Positions 20,266-31,490 are shown, numbered from the stretch's first letter. The stretch: DNA of 64,000 nucleotides from Lentibacillus juripiscarius JCM 12147 (GCA_001311805.1 BBCA01000006.1:1-64000); one strand, 5' to 3'. Program-made: numbers and translations. Notes: generated from the letters alone by a model not told the origin.

Positions 20266-20362
20266 TTGGTGCAGGACTGCTGTACTTATGAGACATCTGT
20301 CACGGACTGATTTCCGGGTGCATAAAGTAACAAGGAGTTCACACCTGACAGGAGGAAAGAAA

Positions 20363-21006
20363 ATGCATCGTCCATATCCTTATATCTATCCTTATGGAGT
20401 TAATGGCAATGGCGCTTATCAGCATGGGTACAACAGCACGCAATTTCCATTCCCGTATGATGGCTATTTACGGCAGCAGACGGTCAGCGGGCAGGCAACA
20501 TGGACAGAAGGCGGACAGGTTACAAAATGCGGCATACCATGGTCGGCAAATCAATACATGACCGCTGCAGTTGGGCCCAATTCGCCGTATCAATGCGGGC
20601 AGACGTTGAAAATACGGAATCCTGCCACAGGAAGAGAGATTTTAGTCACCATTGTTGATGAAACAGCAGGATATGCACAGAATCAAATCACTCTGCATCG
20701 GCGAGCCTTCGAAACACTGGGGGCAAACCCGCAGCAAGGTGTTTTAAATGTTGAGATATCACCTATTCCTGAGTTGGAACAGCAAAAATGGGGGAAATAT
20801 TTATTGGAGATTATCCAAACCGCTTATCCTTCCTATCAAGTAACTGAATACAATTTTACCGATAAAAACAAACATCTCCAGAACAAAAGCAAGAAACATA
20901 TGAATATATCCTCCAATCTCCGCGGGAACGCATTACCGTTCAGGGAACAGCTGTGTATAATCCGAAAAACGATCGGATTATCTCCTTTGACATTCGTGAA
21001 AAGTAA
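20363..21006 (+). CDS. Double-psi beta-barrel (RlpA-like) protein with C-terminal DUF3889 (one frameshift)
   Basis: ATG 20363 follows AGGAGGAAAG. An aromatic N-terminus (RPYPYIYPYGVNGN) without a signal peptide precedes a double-psi beta-barrel: GQATWTEGGQVTKCGIPW, CGQTLKIRNPATGREILVT and IVDETAGYAQNQITLH. The catalytic-type Asp is in IVDE. From KWGKYLLEIIQTAYPSYQVT the DUF3889 domain starts. A frameshift near 20870 interrupts it; the other frame continues SPEQKQETYEYILQSPRE, ITVQGTAVYNPKNDRIISFD to TAA 21004-21006. Barrels of this type occur in expansins and lytic transglycosylases. Position beside cwlJ suggests a wall or spore-coat role, which is inference. Confidence 0.75.
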
Positions 21007-21132
21007 AGAGAGTCCCCTGTTTTTATAACGAACAGCAACTGCGGATGGTGTCAACGACTGTCGGGATTGCTTGAAAATCCGGTGAAGTTTAGTTGGCATC
21101 GTTCTGCTTAATAATTTACCGGAGGTGGGAAA

Positions 21133-21561
21133 TTGGCTGTTATAAAGGCAACCAATAAGCATATTAACCTTCTGGCAAGGCTGCTCCGGCTGAAGCGGTT
21201 GGGGAAGGTAAATTGGGAATGCTCCATGTTGGCGCGGTCACTGTAAATCGGGTAAGGGTTGATTGTTCAGATTTTGCAGGTCTTAACACACTGCCCGAGG
21301 TAATTCACCAGCCAACCGCATATGAGGCTTTGCAGCATGGGAGCTTTTACCAAAGAGCAAGAGAAACCGAAAAAACGCCTGGCGCGGCGGGTCGTTAATG
21401 GCGAGCGGCGCTGGCCGGCGAAGTACAGTTTGTGGTATTTCAGGCCGGAGGGTAACTGCCCGGCGACATGGTATGATCAGCCGCTTGTTGGACGATATAA
21501 ATTGCATTGCTTTTATGAGCCAACCGGTGGTGAGTGCGATCAAGTTTACACAGCACTTTAA
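21133..21561 (+). CDS. cwlJ: Spore cortex-lytic/cell wall hydrolase CwlJ (two frameshifts)
   Basis: SleB/CwlJ catalytic domain of about 142 residues without a signal peptide, the length of CwlJ. TTG 21133 follows GGAGGTGG. One G is missing near 21192 (RLLRAEAVGEGKLGMLHVG is restored, with the catalytic Glu in RAEA) and one A is extra near 21373 (restoring TEKRLARRVVNGERRWPAK). Further matches are NRVRVDCSDFAGL, YEALQHGSFYQRAR and LWYFRPEGNCPATWYDQ. CwlJ degrades spore cortex during germination and marks the organism as an endospore former. No gerQ is visible nearby. Confidence 0.88.
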
Positions 21562-21619
21562 ATAATTGACAACTTGTGTCTAGCTTGGTACTGTGTAACT
21601 AAAGACAGCATCGCTGAAA

Positions 21620-21658
21620 CGGGGGAAGTACCACTGAACAGGGTCAGAACTTCCCCCG
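21620..21658. terminator. Strong hairpin after cwlJ
   Basis: CGGGGGAAGT (21620-21629) and ACTTCCCCCG (21649-21658) form a perfect 10-bp GC-rich stem. The following sequence CAAGTTTCATCTT is only moderately T-rich. Confidence 0.65.
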
Positions 21659-21669
21659 CAAGTTTCATC

Positions 21670-21701
<32 letters not shown>

Positions 21702-21767
21702 CGATGCAAAATAAGCTTTTTCCTGTCTCATTATAAAGTATACTTGTGATAGTGAGATATCATAAAA

Positions 21768-21800
21768 AACACGCTATAAATGGAGTTTTTATAACGTGTT
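21768..21800. terminator. Terminator at the end of the Rieske oxidoreductase gene
   Basis: AACACGCTATAAA (21768-21780) pairs with TTTATAACGTGTT (21788-21800) with one mismatch over a 7-nt loop. A run of A residues at 21764-21769 reads as T for the - strand. Confidence 0.7.
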
Positions 21801-21826
21801 AAATGATCGATTGTGTTTTAAAATTT

Positions 21827-23357
21827 TCACTGATCTAATTCCACTTTATTCAATGGTTCTTTCGCGGGTCCTTCAATTACTTCACCTGTATAGGAATATC
21901 TTGATCCGTGGCATGGACAGTCCCATGTCCGGTCCCCTGCGTTCCAATTCACTTCACAACCAAGGTGCTTGCAGGTTGTATCAACAGCATATAACGCATT
22001 ATCCTTATCTTTATATACACCGGTACGTTTGCCATTAACACGTGTTACGGTGGCATCATCAGCCGAAAGATCCTTTACATTATCATTGGTATATTCAAGT
22101 TTTCCCTTTATCATATGTTTTGCAACATCGGTATTCATACGAGTGAATTTGCGGATGGCCGGATCGGCGTGAAATCGTGACGGCGAATATAGCTCGGCAT
22201 AGGAATTGTCTTTGTTTAAAATGCGATCACTAAGAATTTTCGCTGCGATGGTGCCGTTCGTCATCCCCCATTTGCGGTAACCGGTCGCGACAAAATATTA
22301 TCCTCTTCCTTCGTGACCGGTCCAATGTAAGGAACCTTGTCCATTGTCGTTAAATCCTGGGCCGACCACCTGTATACGTATTCGGATATACCGAATTGTT
22401 TTTCGGCATATTCCTGCAGCGCATCATAGTGATTCATCGTGGATTCACCCTGGCCGGTTTTATGATTCTCTCCGCTAATCAGCCACAAATCTTCCCCATC
22501 CATCTTCGCCGAACGAATCGACCGTGTTGGTGATTCAGCGTTGATATACATGCCGCCCGGGAATGTTTCCGGTGTTTTAACCGCAACAATATAAGCTCTT
22601 TCCGGATACATTCGTGCCGGATAAAATCCAGGAATATCATAAATGGATAATGGGAAGCCTGGATAATGTATTTGCAGGAAATTCGGTGCTCGTCTCTTGT
22701 AATAATTGCTGGATGCTTATTATATTCCACGTCTGTTGCTGTTGTCTGTTCGTATATTTCCAGACCATTATTGACCGCTTCATTTACTAGCTGCTTCAAA
22801 TATTTAAGCGGGTGAAATTGGGCCTGATCTCTCATGACTAATGCGGATTTTACTGGGATGTTCAATGGTATGCTATCCTTTAGTTCCCCGGGGATATCAA
22901 GCTGTTCATACGCTTTCTTTTCCGTCTCCAGTTTAGAAAGATAGTTATCCGCATTTGTGAAAATGTATGCATCCTCATTTTTATAATCGCAGGATATATC
23001 ATGTTTGTTAATGGTATCTTCTATCAGCTGTTTTGCTTCCATGCAAGCCTGGTAATATAGAGATGCTTTATCTGTACCAAAATGCTGGATAAGTTCGTCA
23101 TAAATAATGCCATGTTGTGCGGTTATTTTTGCTGTGGTATGACCAGTGACACCGTTCAATATGTTTCCGGCGTCAATTAAAGTGACATTCAGACCCTGTT
23201 TTGTCAGCAGATAAGCTGCTGTTATACCGGTAATGCCCCCTCCAACAATTCCAACATCCGTTTTTACGGATTTATCCAATTTTGGAAATGAGGGAACAGA
23301 AACCGATTCTCTCCAATAAGGTTCAGGAAATTGCGGAACATTCACGTTTGCCGCCAT
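21827..23357 (-). CDS. yhfW: FAD-dependent oxidoreductase with C-terminal Rieske domain, YhfW-like (frameshifted)
   Basis: About 510 residues. The N-terminal part has the FAD GxGxxG segment VGIVGGGITGITAAYLL, then GHTTAKITAQHG as in DAO-family flavoproteins. The C-terminal Rieske [2Fe-2S] domain shows CKHLGCEVNWN and WDCPCHGSRYSYTGEVIEGP (Cys-His pairs). Frame breaks lie near 22620 (ASHYPF to YDIPGFYPARMYPERA) and near 22295. ATG 23357 is chosen because GGGAGGA lies about 10 bp upstream; the longer frame to 23426 has no such site. The substrate is unknown; relatives may act on amines or amino acids. Confidence 0.85.
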
Positions 23358-23439
23358 AAATATCATTCCTCCCATAAGTGCAATAAACGCACTTCTAGGA
23401 TTATCCTGTTTTGCTGTTTTATGCACGGGAGAAAAAATA

Positions 23440-23469
23440 AAAGAACTGAAAAGGGATTCAGTTCTTTTT
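23440..23469. terminator. Bidirectional terminator between narI and yhfW
   Basis: AAAGAACTGAA (23440-23450) and TTCAGTTCTTT (23457-23467), 6-nt loop, with T-rich flanks on both strands. It ends the nitrate reductase operon. Confidence 0.85.
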
Positions 23470-23477
23470 GTTGGTGC

Positions 23478-24175
23478 TTATTTAATTTTTAAGTGTTTGT
23501 ATTGGGACCGGGAGCGGTACTGCTGAGGTGCTCTGCCCGGATAGCTGACTGGCAAACTATAAAAATGAATTAGCCGTGTGAATGGTATACTTGCGAATAA
23601 CCCGAAGGCAGCGATGACATGTACCTTAAAAATCAATGGCACACTAGTCATCAGCTCGTATTTTGGCTGAAAGTAAAACAAACTTCTGAACCACGGTCCA
23701 ATGGTTGTCCGGTATTCATATTCCACCACGGTTAAATTGTAAATAATCGACATATAAACGCCTAGCCCGGAAACAATCAGCAAAGCTATCACGGAAAAGA
23801 AATCAGCAACGTCGCATGGACACGTACCGGATCGATGACGATTTTCCGGATTAGCAAAATAATCAATCCAGCAACGACCATCAATCCCGCCAGGCCTCCG
23901 CCGTAAATTGCTCCAAAGTGATACAGGTGGTCTGATATGCCAAGCGCATGGTAAAACTCAATTGGTACCACCATCCCCATGATATGCCCGATAAAACGCG
24001 AAAACAATTCCCCAGTGGAACAGTGGAGAGCCAAGCCGCAGCCATTTTTCTCGAAAAATTCTGTTGACGGGGCGGCCCAGGTTAATTGCCTGTAAGCGAA
24101 ACGGTATATGAGTCCGAGGATCATGATTAAACCGGTGACGTAAGGAAAAATTACCCACCAAAAGATGTCACTCAT
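23478..24175 (-). CDS. narI: Nitrate reductase gamma subunit NarI (two frameshifts)
   Basis: Integral membrane cytochrome b that passes electrons from menaquinol to NarH; about 230 residues. Starting at ATG 24175, the helices are FWWVIFPYVTGLIMILGLIY, then, after a break near 24000, a helix with GIVFHWGI-type sequence and HIMGMVVPIEFYHALGISDH, AGLMVVAGLIILLIRK and, after a break near 23790, VIALLIVSGLGVYMSIIYNL and LIFKVHVIAAFGLFASIPFT. His residues for two b hemes are in the expected helices. It is the last gene of the nar operon. Confidence 0.88.
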
Positions 24176-24275
24176 ATCCTATTCCTCCCTTATTTTATAA
24201 CGTCAGAACTAATAAATTAGCAAAAGAAGCTCTATTCATGAACACACTGTAGTCCAGCGTAATGCACCACGTTCA

Positions 24276-24876
24276 TTATCCATACATAATAGGATATGGC
24301 AGTTCTTCCAAATCAGCTTCTTCCCGTTCGTACTCCAGCTTCTCCAATTCTTTTTTGTCGGCTGCGGGAAAACCGTATCCATTAATACGTGCAAAAACTG
24401 GCGGTACGGATTCCCTTCTGGCAGATTGCTCATTATCCGATGTATGGCTACAGCAAGCCTTCTTATCAGCCGGTCATTATCGCGGCTGTCAGGTGCAACG
24501 GATAGAAATTCCAGAAGCATTGGTATATAATCGGACAAATCTTCATCAATCCGCTCATAGCCTGCCTGATTAATAATTTTTGCAATTTGATTAGTGCTGC
24601 ACCACGTTTATTGCTGTCCCCGAGCTCATGGGCTGTCAAATACAGCCCATTTTTAGCTCGAAGGTCGAATGTTGCTACATATACTTTCCGCAATTTTTTC
24701 GATCGTATAGTTCTTAAAAGCATTTACCGAGTGGGTCATTTCTTTTTTCAATTCAGATGATGTAATATCGCTCTCAATGCCATCCAGTATGTCATGAAGC
24801 TCATCAAAAATGTTTCTCCAGGGTATGCCAATAGTCGTGATCCAATGATCAATAATGCGCGATCCTGCTGTTCCAT
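24276..24876 (-). CDS. narJ: Nitrate reductase assembly chaperone NarJ (about three frameshifts)
   Basis: Cytoplasmic chaperone that inserts molybdenum cofactor into NarG; about 199 residues. ATG 24876 shares its A with the narH stop (TAATG). The N-terminus reads MEQQDRALLIIGSRLLAYPG, followed after breaks near 24805 and 24690 by the TorD-like core (FDLRAKNGLYLTAHELGDSN, YIPMLLEFLSVAPDSRD) and ends EELPYPIMYG at the TAA complement 24276-24278. Context and the helical TorD-like core support the call. Confidence 0.82.
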
Positions 24877-26413
24877 TATTCTTTACCCCCAGATGTAAAT
24901 GTCACCATTTCTCCTGGAGACGTCTTTCTTCCGGATGCATACGTCGTCAGGCCTTCTGGCGGTGCTAAATCTTCCAGGCTGCAGGCACCTTGTTCATAAT
25001 ACAGATCATCATCCATCTCCCTGCGTCCGGTCGGGATGACAAATCGTTCATTATATTTGGCGACACCCAAAAGCCGTGCCATGTCCTCTATTTCTTCTGG
25101 ATCTGTTCCTGCCTCTTTCAGCAATTCGCTCTGTCTGAACGCATCCACACCACCGACGGTTTTTCCGCGCATATATACCCGCATGGCCGTTAGTTTCAGC
25201 AATACTTTGCGGATGACTTTTGTGTCGCCGGCTGCAAGAATCGATGCCAGGTATTGAACAGGAATCCGCATTTGATCGACAGCTGGTATGTAGCCGTCTG
25301 TGCTTAAATCTTCTTCATTCGTAATATGGTTCATGATTGGGCTAAGTGGCGGCACGTACCAGACCATTGGCAGTGTCCGGTATTCCGGGTGCAGCGGCAG
25401 CGCAATTTTCCATTTCATTGCCATTTTGTATACTGGTGAATTTTGCGCCCCTTCAATCCATTCATCATTAATTCCCGCTTTCCTTGCTTCTTCGATGACT
25501 TCAGGATCAAATGGATCGAGAAAGACGGATAATTGTGCTTCATACAAGTCTTGCGGATCCTCCACTGATGCCGCTTCTTTTACTTTGTCCGCGTCATACA
25601 GAACGACACCGATATAGCGGATTCTGCCAACACAGGTTTCTGAACATATGGTTGGCAAGCCAGCTTCTGTCCGCGGATAGCAGAAATTACATTTTTCAGC
25701 TTTATGTGTATTCCAATTGTAATACACTTTATGGTACGGACAGCCGCTCATGCAGAAGCGCCAGCCGCGGCATGCTTCCTGGTCCACCAGAACAATTCCG
25801 TCCTCATCCCGTTTGTATAGTGCACCAGAAGGACAAGATGCAACACATGATGGGTTCAGGCAATGTTCACAGATCCTTGGCAGATACATCATAAACGTTT
25901 TTCATATTCCAGTGAAATGTGTTCCTGCAGTTTTTCAACGGTTGGATCCTGTGAAACAGTTTCTGTTCCCCCTGCCAGGTCATCATCCCAGTTTGATCCC
26001 CATTCAGGCTTGTCAATATATTCACCCGTAATCATCGACTGCGGACGTGCCACAGGCAGATTTTCACTCTTTGGGCTGTCGATCAAGTGCTGATAATCGT
26101 AGGTCCAAGGTTCATAATAGTCCTCCATGGTAGCCATGTCAGGGTTGTAAAAGATATTCATAAGCTTGGAAATTGGTCCGCCGGCTTTCAGCTGCAATTT
26201 GCCGTTTTTCAGGATCCATCCACCTTTAAAGCGTTCCGTATCTTCCCAGCGTTTCGGGTAGCCGGTTCCCGGACGGGTTTCTACGTTATTGAACCACATA
26301 TATTCCGTTCCGGGCCGGTTTGTCCATGTGTTCTTACACGTTACAGAACAAGTGTGGCAGCCGATACATTTATCCAAGTGCATAACCATTGCTACTTGCG
26401 CTTTAATTCTCAA
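24876..26413 (-). CDS. narH: Nitrate reductase beta subunit NarH (one frameshift)
   Basis: Iron-sulfur subunit of about 511 residues that wires NarI to NarG. The cluster ligands are CIGCHTCSVTCK, CEHCLNPSCVASCPSGA, CRGWRFCMSGCPYHK (the Trp-containing set that binds a 3Fe-4S cluster) and CNFCYPRTEAGLPTICSETC. One A is missing near 25893; restoring it joins SLEYEKT to FMMYLPRICEHC. The start is TTG 26413, overlapping the narG stop by 11 bases, with GAGGTAG upstream. Only one break in 1.5 kb. Confidence 0.92.
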
Positions 26414-29400
26414 GCCAATCTACCTCCTTCAAAGCTCTGATGACCGCGATTGTATCCCGCTGATGACCGGTTGGACCATAATAGTTAAACCCATAACTTA
26501 ACTGGGAGTAACCACCGATCATATGTGTTCCTTTCAGCGTAACCCTGGTCACACTGTTATGGGTTCCGCCCCGTCTTTTGCCGCCATTTTTACTGATGGA
26601 TGTAGCAGGAACACCAAGTGTACGGTCCTGTGCGTGGTACATATACGCCATCCCTTTTGGTATGCGGTAGGTGACAACCACCCGCGCAGCAATAGCCCCA
26701 TTCCGGTTGTATACTTCGACAAAATCATTGTCTTTCAGTCCGATCGAAGCAGCATCGTCTTCGTTCATCCAAATCGTCTGCCAGCCTCTGAACAATTGAG
26801 ACATATGGGTAGTGTCTGTAAACATCGTATGGATGCCCCATTTTTGGTGTGGTGTCAAATACCTTACCGTAATGGACTTGTTTTCATTTTCCTCCACACC
26901 TTCCTCTTTTTTAAGGAATGGTCCATGTCTTAGTGGCGGCAGATAAAGCGGCAGTCCTTCCCCATAATCAAGCATCACTTCATGATCAAGGTAGAAACTT
27001 TGTCTTCCTGTCAGCGTTCTCCATGGAATATTGTATTCCACATTTACGGTGAACGGTGAGTACCGTCGATGGTCTTTTTCCAAACCACTCCATACCGGTG
27101 TTGAAATAGCATTGCGCGGCTGAATGCTCAAATCACGCAATGTATGGTCCTCTTCTGCACGCGGTTTGGCAATTTCCTCCAGTTTTTGGCCTGTTTTGGC
27201 CTCCAGTGACTTCCACCCGGCAACAGCTCGCTTACCGTTTGTGGCACCGGACATTAATAGAACGGCATTAATGGCCTGTTCATCTGTATATAGATCAGGA
27301 TTCCCTTTTCCAATGCCTTCCCGTTTGGATTTGCCGAGCGTCCGCCCAATTCGTCGTATACTTCTTCACCAGGGATGGTAACCCCTTTGCCGCCGTAGCC
27401 ATTTTTAATCAGCGGGCCAACCGTCGTCATTTTTTGATAGACGTTTGGAAAATCACGTTCGACGACCTTCAGACTTGGCATCGTTTTACCAGGAATAGCT
27501 TCCGTTTCACCTTTACGCCAATCTTTAACCTTACCCATTGCTTGGGCGATTTCACCAGGCGAGTCGTGTCCGAGCGGCGATGCTACAAGTTCCTCTGTCT
27601 TTGGAAGATGTTTTTCCGCAAGCTCTGAGAAAACTTTACTAATTTCCCTGAAGGTGTTCCAATCACTCTTCGCTTCCCATGGTGGTGTAATGGCTGCGTT
27701 GAACGGATGCACGAACGGATGCAAGTCTGTACTGCTGATATCGTTCTTCTCATACCATGTCGCTGCGGGAAGCACGATGTCAGAAAACAATCCGGAACTT
27801 GTCATGCGGAAGTCGACACTGACGAGCAAATCCGCTTTTCCTGTAGGAGCTTCTCCTTCGGTATTAACCGTTTCCGGCTGCCATGAATTTTCCGGTTCTG
27901 CCAGTACCTGGTTGTCACCACCGACCAAGTGCTTGACAAAGAATTCGTGTCCTTTCCCGCTGTCACCAAGCAGATTGGAGCGCCAATTGAAAAATACCCG
28001 CGGGAAGTTTCTTGGATCGTCCGGATGTTCAATAGCCCAATCAATCTCGTTATCTTTTATCCGGCCAACGACATCATCTATAATCTCTTGTTCGGTCTGT
28101 GCTCCTCTATCACGGCTCTCTTTGACCAGATCAATAGAGTTTTGTGAAAACTGCGGATACGAAGGGAGCCATCCCAGTCTTGCTGCTAATGCATTCAAAT
28201 CAGCCGGGTGCATGTCATTATACTTGCTGCCCCATTCTGTTTTTTCTGCATCATCTGGTATGCTTTCATAACGGAACTGATCGGTCACAAAATAGAAATA
28301 AGAAGTTCCGTTCTGGTGGCGCGGGGCTTTCTGCCAGTCACCGGCAAAGGCAACCTGCTGCCAGCCTTCCTGCGGGCGCACTTTCTCCTGGCCGACATAG
28401 TGGGCCCAGCCACCACCGTTTACACCCTGTGAACCTGTCAGTAATACGAGATTTAAAATAGCCCGGTAAATCTGATCACTATGGAACCAATGGTTTGTTC
28501 CGCCGCCCATGGCAATCATTGATTTTCCTTTTGTACGTTCGGCATTGTCGGCAAATTCACGTGCAACTTTGATGACATGGTTTTGTTAACGCCTGTGATG
28601 GATTCCTGCCATGCCGGTGTATATGGTTTCGGATCATCATAATCAGACGGATAATCCCCAGGCAGGCCGCGGTCAATGCCCGTATGCGCCATCATCAGGT
28701 CATAGACAGTTGTTACTTTTACACGGTTGCCATCCGTATCCTGTATTTCTCTGACAGGTACACCGCGTTTGACAATATCCCCTTCTGTTTCTGCAAAATA
28801 AGGAAAGCTTACTGTCACAGCCTCATCATGACGATCGATGAAGCTAAGTTCGGGATCGATGAAGCTACCATCTTCTTTATCCAGCTGGAGGTTCCAATTG
28901 CTTTCACCATCCCAGCGGAATCCCATACTTCCGTTTGGTGCTTCTAATGTATCAGTGCCAGAGTCCCAAACGAGTGTCTTCCATTCACCCAGTTCGTGGT
29001 CGTCATTCAAATCAGACGCGCGGAGGAACCGGTCACTGCGGTACTCTCCATCTTGTTCGCTCAGGGTTACCAAATATGGCAAGTCAGTATATTTTTTGCG
29101 TAATCTGTAAAGTAAGGCGTTTCTTTATCGACATAAAACTCTTTTAAAATAACATGGGTCATGGCCATTGCAAGTGCTGCATCTGTGCCGGCACGGGCTG
29201 GCAGCCAAATATCGGCGAATTTTTCATATTCCGCGTAATCCGGGCTGACTCCGACGACTTTTGTCCCATTGTATCTTGCTTCGACCATGAAGTGAGCATC
29301 CGGTGTCCGGGTCTGCGGCAGATTGGTACCCCAGATAATGAAGTACTTGGAGTTATACCAGTCGGCACTTTCCGGAACATCTGTCTGTTCTCCCCATACT

Positions 29401-30097
29401 TGCGGTGAAGCCGGCGGCAAGTCTGCATACCAATCATAAAAGCTTAAAATGGTGCCGCCGATCAGCGACAGGAAGCGTGTGCCGGAAGAATAGCTGATCA
29501 TAGACATGGCCGGTATCGGACTGAAGCCTGCGACACGGTCCGGCCCATATTTTGGATGGTATGGATAGAAGCGCTGGCAATCATTTCACTCATGTCCCGC
29601 CATGTTGCACGGACAAAGCCACCTTTACCGCGAGCCTGGACATATTGGGCACGTTTTTCGGGTGTGCTGACAATATTCTGCCATGCTTCGACAGGATCGC
29701 TTCCAGCTTCGCGTTCTTCTTTCCACAACGCATACAAATCACTGCGGACATATGGGTATTTCACCCGTATCGGACTGTACGTATACCATGAAAAACTGGC
29801 ACCTCTTGGACAGCCACGTGGTTCATATTCCGGGAAGTCATCCCCTGTACTTGGATAGTCGGTCTGCTGCGTTTCCGAAGTAATAATGCCATCCTTCACA
29901 TAAATTTTCCAGCTGCATGAGCCTGTGCAATTGACACCATGTGTGGACCGGACAACTTTATCGTGCTGCCAGCGTCTTCGGTAGATATCTTCTGAATCAC
30001 GGGGACGAGTACTCTCTTCTGTCCAGCCCTCATTGATGCGAGTTCCGGCTTTTACGTGTTTCAAGGTTTCAAATAGTTTATTTCTATTCTTTTTCAC
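26403..30097 (-). CDS. narG: Respiratory nitrate reductase alpha subunit NarG (about four frameshifts)
   Basis: Molybdopterin catalytic subunit reducing nitrate to nitrite at the cytoplasmic side; about 1230 residues, as in B. subtilis. GTG 30097 follows GGGAGGTGGC and begins MKKNRNKLFETLKHVKAG. The FS0 cluster region is THGVNCTGSCSWKIYVKDG with PRGCPRGASFSWYTYSP. The Mo ligand region contains SADWYNSKYFIIWGTN. The C-terminal domain ends ALKEVDWLEN. Breaks lie near 29500, 29090, 28560 and 27255. No twin-arginine signal is visible. Confidence 0.92.
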
Positions 30098-30371
30098 TTG
30101 TGCCACCTCCCTGATGGGTTGCCTCAACTGGATTAAATCGTTCCCCCAAGATTTTGAAGCTACCACTTCCTGCTTCCATTTCTTCCAGGAAAATTTTCAG
30201 GCTGGGAGCATTGGAAGCCACAAGTATTAATCGTTCCAATGTATCGTACTCTTTTATGTCATAGATGGATTCGATGATTTTGGGAGGGATTTCACCGAAC
30301 CGCATTTTTAAAATCGCCAATAAATCTTCCCGATCCTGTACATTATTTGCTTCATCTTCAAACATGAACAT
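30084..30371 (-). CDS. 95-residue protein with DUF4351-like C-terminal motif, coupled to narG
   Basis: ATG 30371 follows AAAGGAGTG at 8 bp. The core DLLAILKMRFGEIPPKIIES, then IYDIKEYDTLERLILVASNA resembles the C-terminal segment of Rpn/PD-(D/E)XK-type proteins (DUF4351: L..L..RFG.LP..I...I......L......). The nuclease part is absent; the domain stands alone. The last 14 bases overlap the narG start, so translation is coupled. A function in nitrate reduction is suggested only by position. The frame is intact. Confidence 0.65.
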   Translation of the reverse strand: MFMFEDEANNVQDREDLLAILKMRFGEIPPKIIESIYDIKEYDTLERLILVASNAPSLKIFLEEMEAGSGSFKILGERFNPVEATHQGGGTSEKE

Positions 30372-30391
30372 GACACATACACTCCTTTGTG

Positions 30392-30715
30392 CTATGGTTT
30401 CATCATTCGGTAGTAATCAGCAATCATCACTTCTTTGCAGGACTCCCCAACTTCTTCAATGAACGCCGTCAATTCTGTGTCAAAGCTTTGAAGGGACTTG
30501 ACGGAAAACGATTGAGCCTTCTGATGAGCATAGTTATCCCCATAATAAAGGATGATCTTATACCCGGATGCTTCTTTAACAGCATTCGCCTGAATATCAT
30601 ACGGATGGATGTTATAACGATCTTCCAGCTCCGTTGTTATAAAGCTGTACAATTCCGGAAGTATGACACGAAGCGACCGTTCTTTCCCGGTTGATGCTTG
30701 TTCAGAATGCAACAT
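30392..30715 (-). CDS. Uncharacterised 107-residue protein in the nar operon
   Basis: An intact frame behind GGGAGGTG. No signal peptide or membrane helix. It shows an N-terminal helix LRVILPELYSFITTELED, a beta-like GYKIILYYGDNYAH stretch and an acidic C-terminal helix. Not recognised. It lies between the hemerythrin-like gene and the DUF4351-like gene with short gaps, so it is in the same transcript as narGHJI. Confidence 0.6.
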   Translation of the reverse strand: MLHSEQASTGKERSLRVILPELYSFITTELEDRYNIHPYDIQANAVKEASGYKIILYYGDNYAHQKAQSFSVKSLQSFDTELTAFIEEVGESCKEVMIADYYRMMKP

Positions 30716-30741
30716 GCTTCACCTCCCAGTGATGTATTATT

Positions 30742-31158
30742 TTAATGCTCCGGCAAAACATCCAATTCTTTTTGATTATGCAATTCATCAACAATAATTA
30801 ATGAATGGAAACGCTGCACCACCCCGCCGGTTACCCCGAATTCGGGCAGTAACCGTTTGATTTCAGCGACCAGCAGCCGCAGCAAATCGTGATCACGTGT
30901 CAATGCAACAATGTCATCCTTCATATCCGGATTTTCCTTCACCAGATCTTTATATAAACCTTCTTCCTCTGAACTAGCGTGGGCAAGGGTTCTTGTCTCC
31001 CATTGTTCGACAAGCACATATGCTAATTCCATTGCCTTTTCCTGCTGACTGTTATCGGCAAGTTTTTCGAGCATGTTTGTTAGCTCGATTGCTTCGTTTA
31101 ATGCTGCTTCATGTATGGCAGCATGACTGTCGGCACGTTTCAAAGCTGGACCTGACAT
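30742..31158 (-). CDS. Hemerythrin-like (HHE) protein, first gene of the nar operon
   Basis: A 138-residue all-helical protein with metal-ligand-type residues spaced as in the HHE cation-binding fold: HAAIHEAAL near the N-terminus, TLAHASSEEEGLY, LTRDHDLLR and a C-terminal HNQKELDVLPEH. Such proteins bind a di-iron centre that senses or handles oxygen or nitric oxide. ATG 31158 follows AGGAGTG. Placement just downstream of an FNR box and upstream of narG suggests a nitric oxide or oxygen protective role, which is inference. Confidence 0.7.
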   Translation of the reverse strand: MSGPALKRADSHAAIHEAALNEAIELTNMLEKLADNSQQEKAMELAYVLVEQWETRTLAHASSEEEGLYKDLVKENPDMKDDIVALTRDHDLLRLLVAEIKRLLPEFGVTGGVVQRFHSLIIVDELHNQKELDVLPEH

Positions 31159-31311
31159 TTTTAATCACTCCTATGCTTTGGTCTTTCAAAGATTAATAGA
31201 TAAGGCAGGCTGACATTCGTTCTTATTTGTACCATCCGTCAGCCCGTCATTTAATCGGAATTTACTTCCTTTATTTTTTCAGCATATCACGCCTATTAAC
31301 CTCTCACAATT

Positions 31312-31352
31312 CTTATATGGCGAATGTTAGTCAAAATGTGATAATTATCACG
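31312..31352 (-). promoter_or_regulatory. FNR-activated promoter of the nar operon
   Basis: The FNR-type palindrome TGTGA-TAATTA-TCACG (31337-31352; consensus TGTGA-N6-TCACA) is centred 30 bp upstream of the centre of a - strand TATAAG (31317 down to 31312). That puts the box at about -41, the class II activator position. FNR turns on nar genes under oxygen limitation in Bacillus. Confidence 0.75.
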
Positions 31353-31386
31353 AAATCCTGGTAACAGTTTTGTCGAAATAATTTTC

Positions 31387-31415
31387 TTGACATAGGATGA
31401 CGAGTTTTGTTAAGA
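31387..31415 (+). promoter_or_regulatory. Possible promoter of the acylphosphatase gene
   Basis: A perfect -35 TTGACA (31387-31392) is followed 17 bp later by a poor -10 (TTAAGA, 31410-31415). It diverges from the nar promoter; the FNR box lies about 40 bp upstream of this -35. Confidence 0.4.
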
Positions 31416-31490
31416 AGGAAAATGGTATGTTTAAGAATACATTATGTGGCTATATATACGAATAGCGAGAAAATAAAGGAGACGGTAGGA

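Noticed and set aside
26403..30097. Programmed frameshifting in narG or other split genes
   Set aside because: The breaks lack slippery heptamers with downstream structures, differ from gene to gene and hit many unrelated genes; sequencing indels explain them better.
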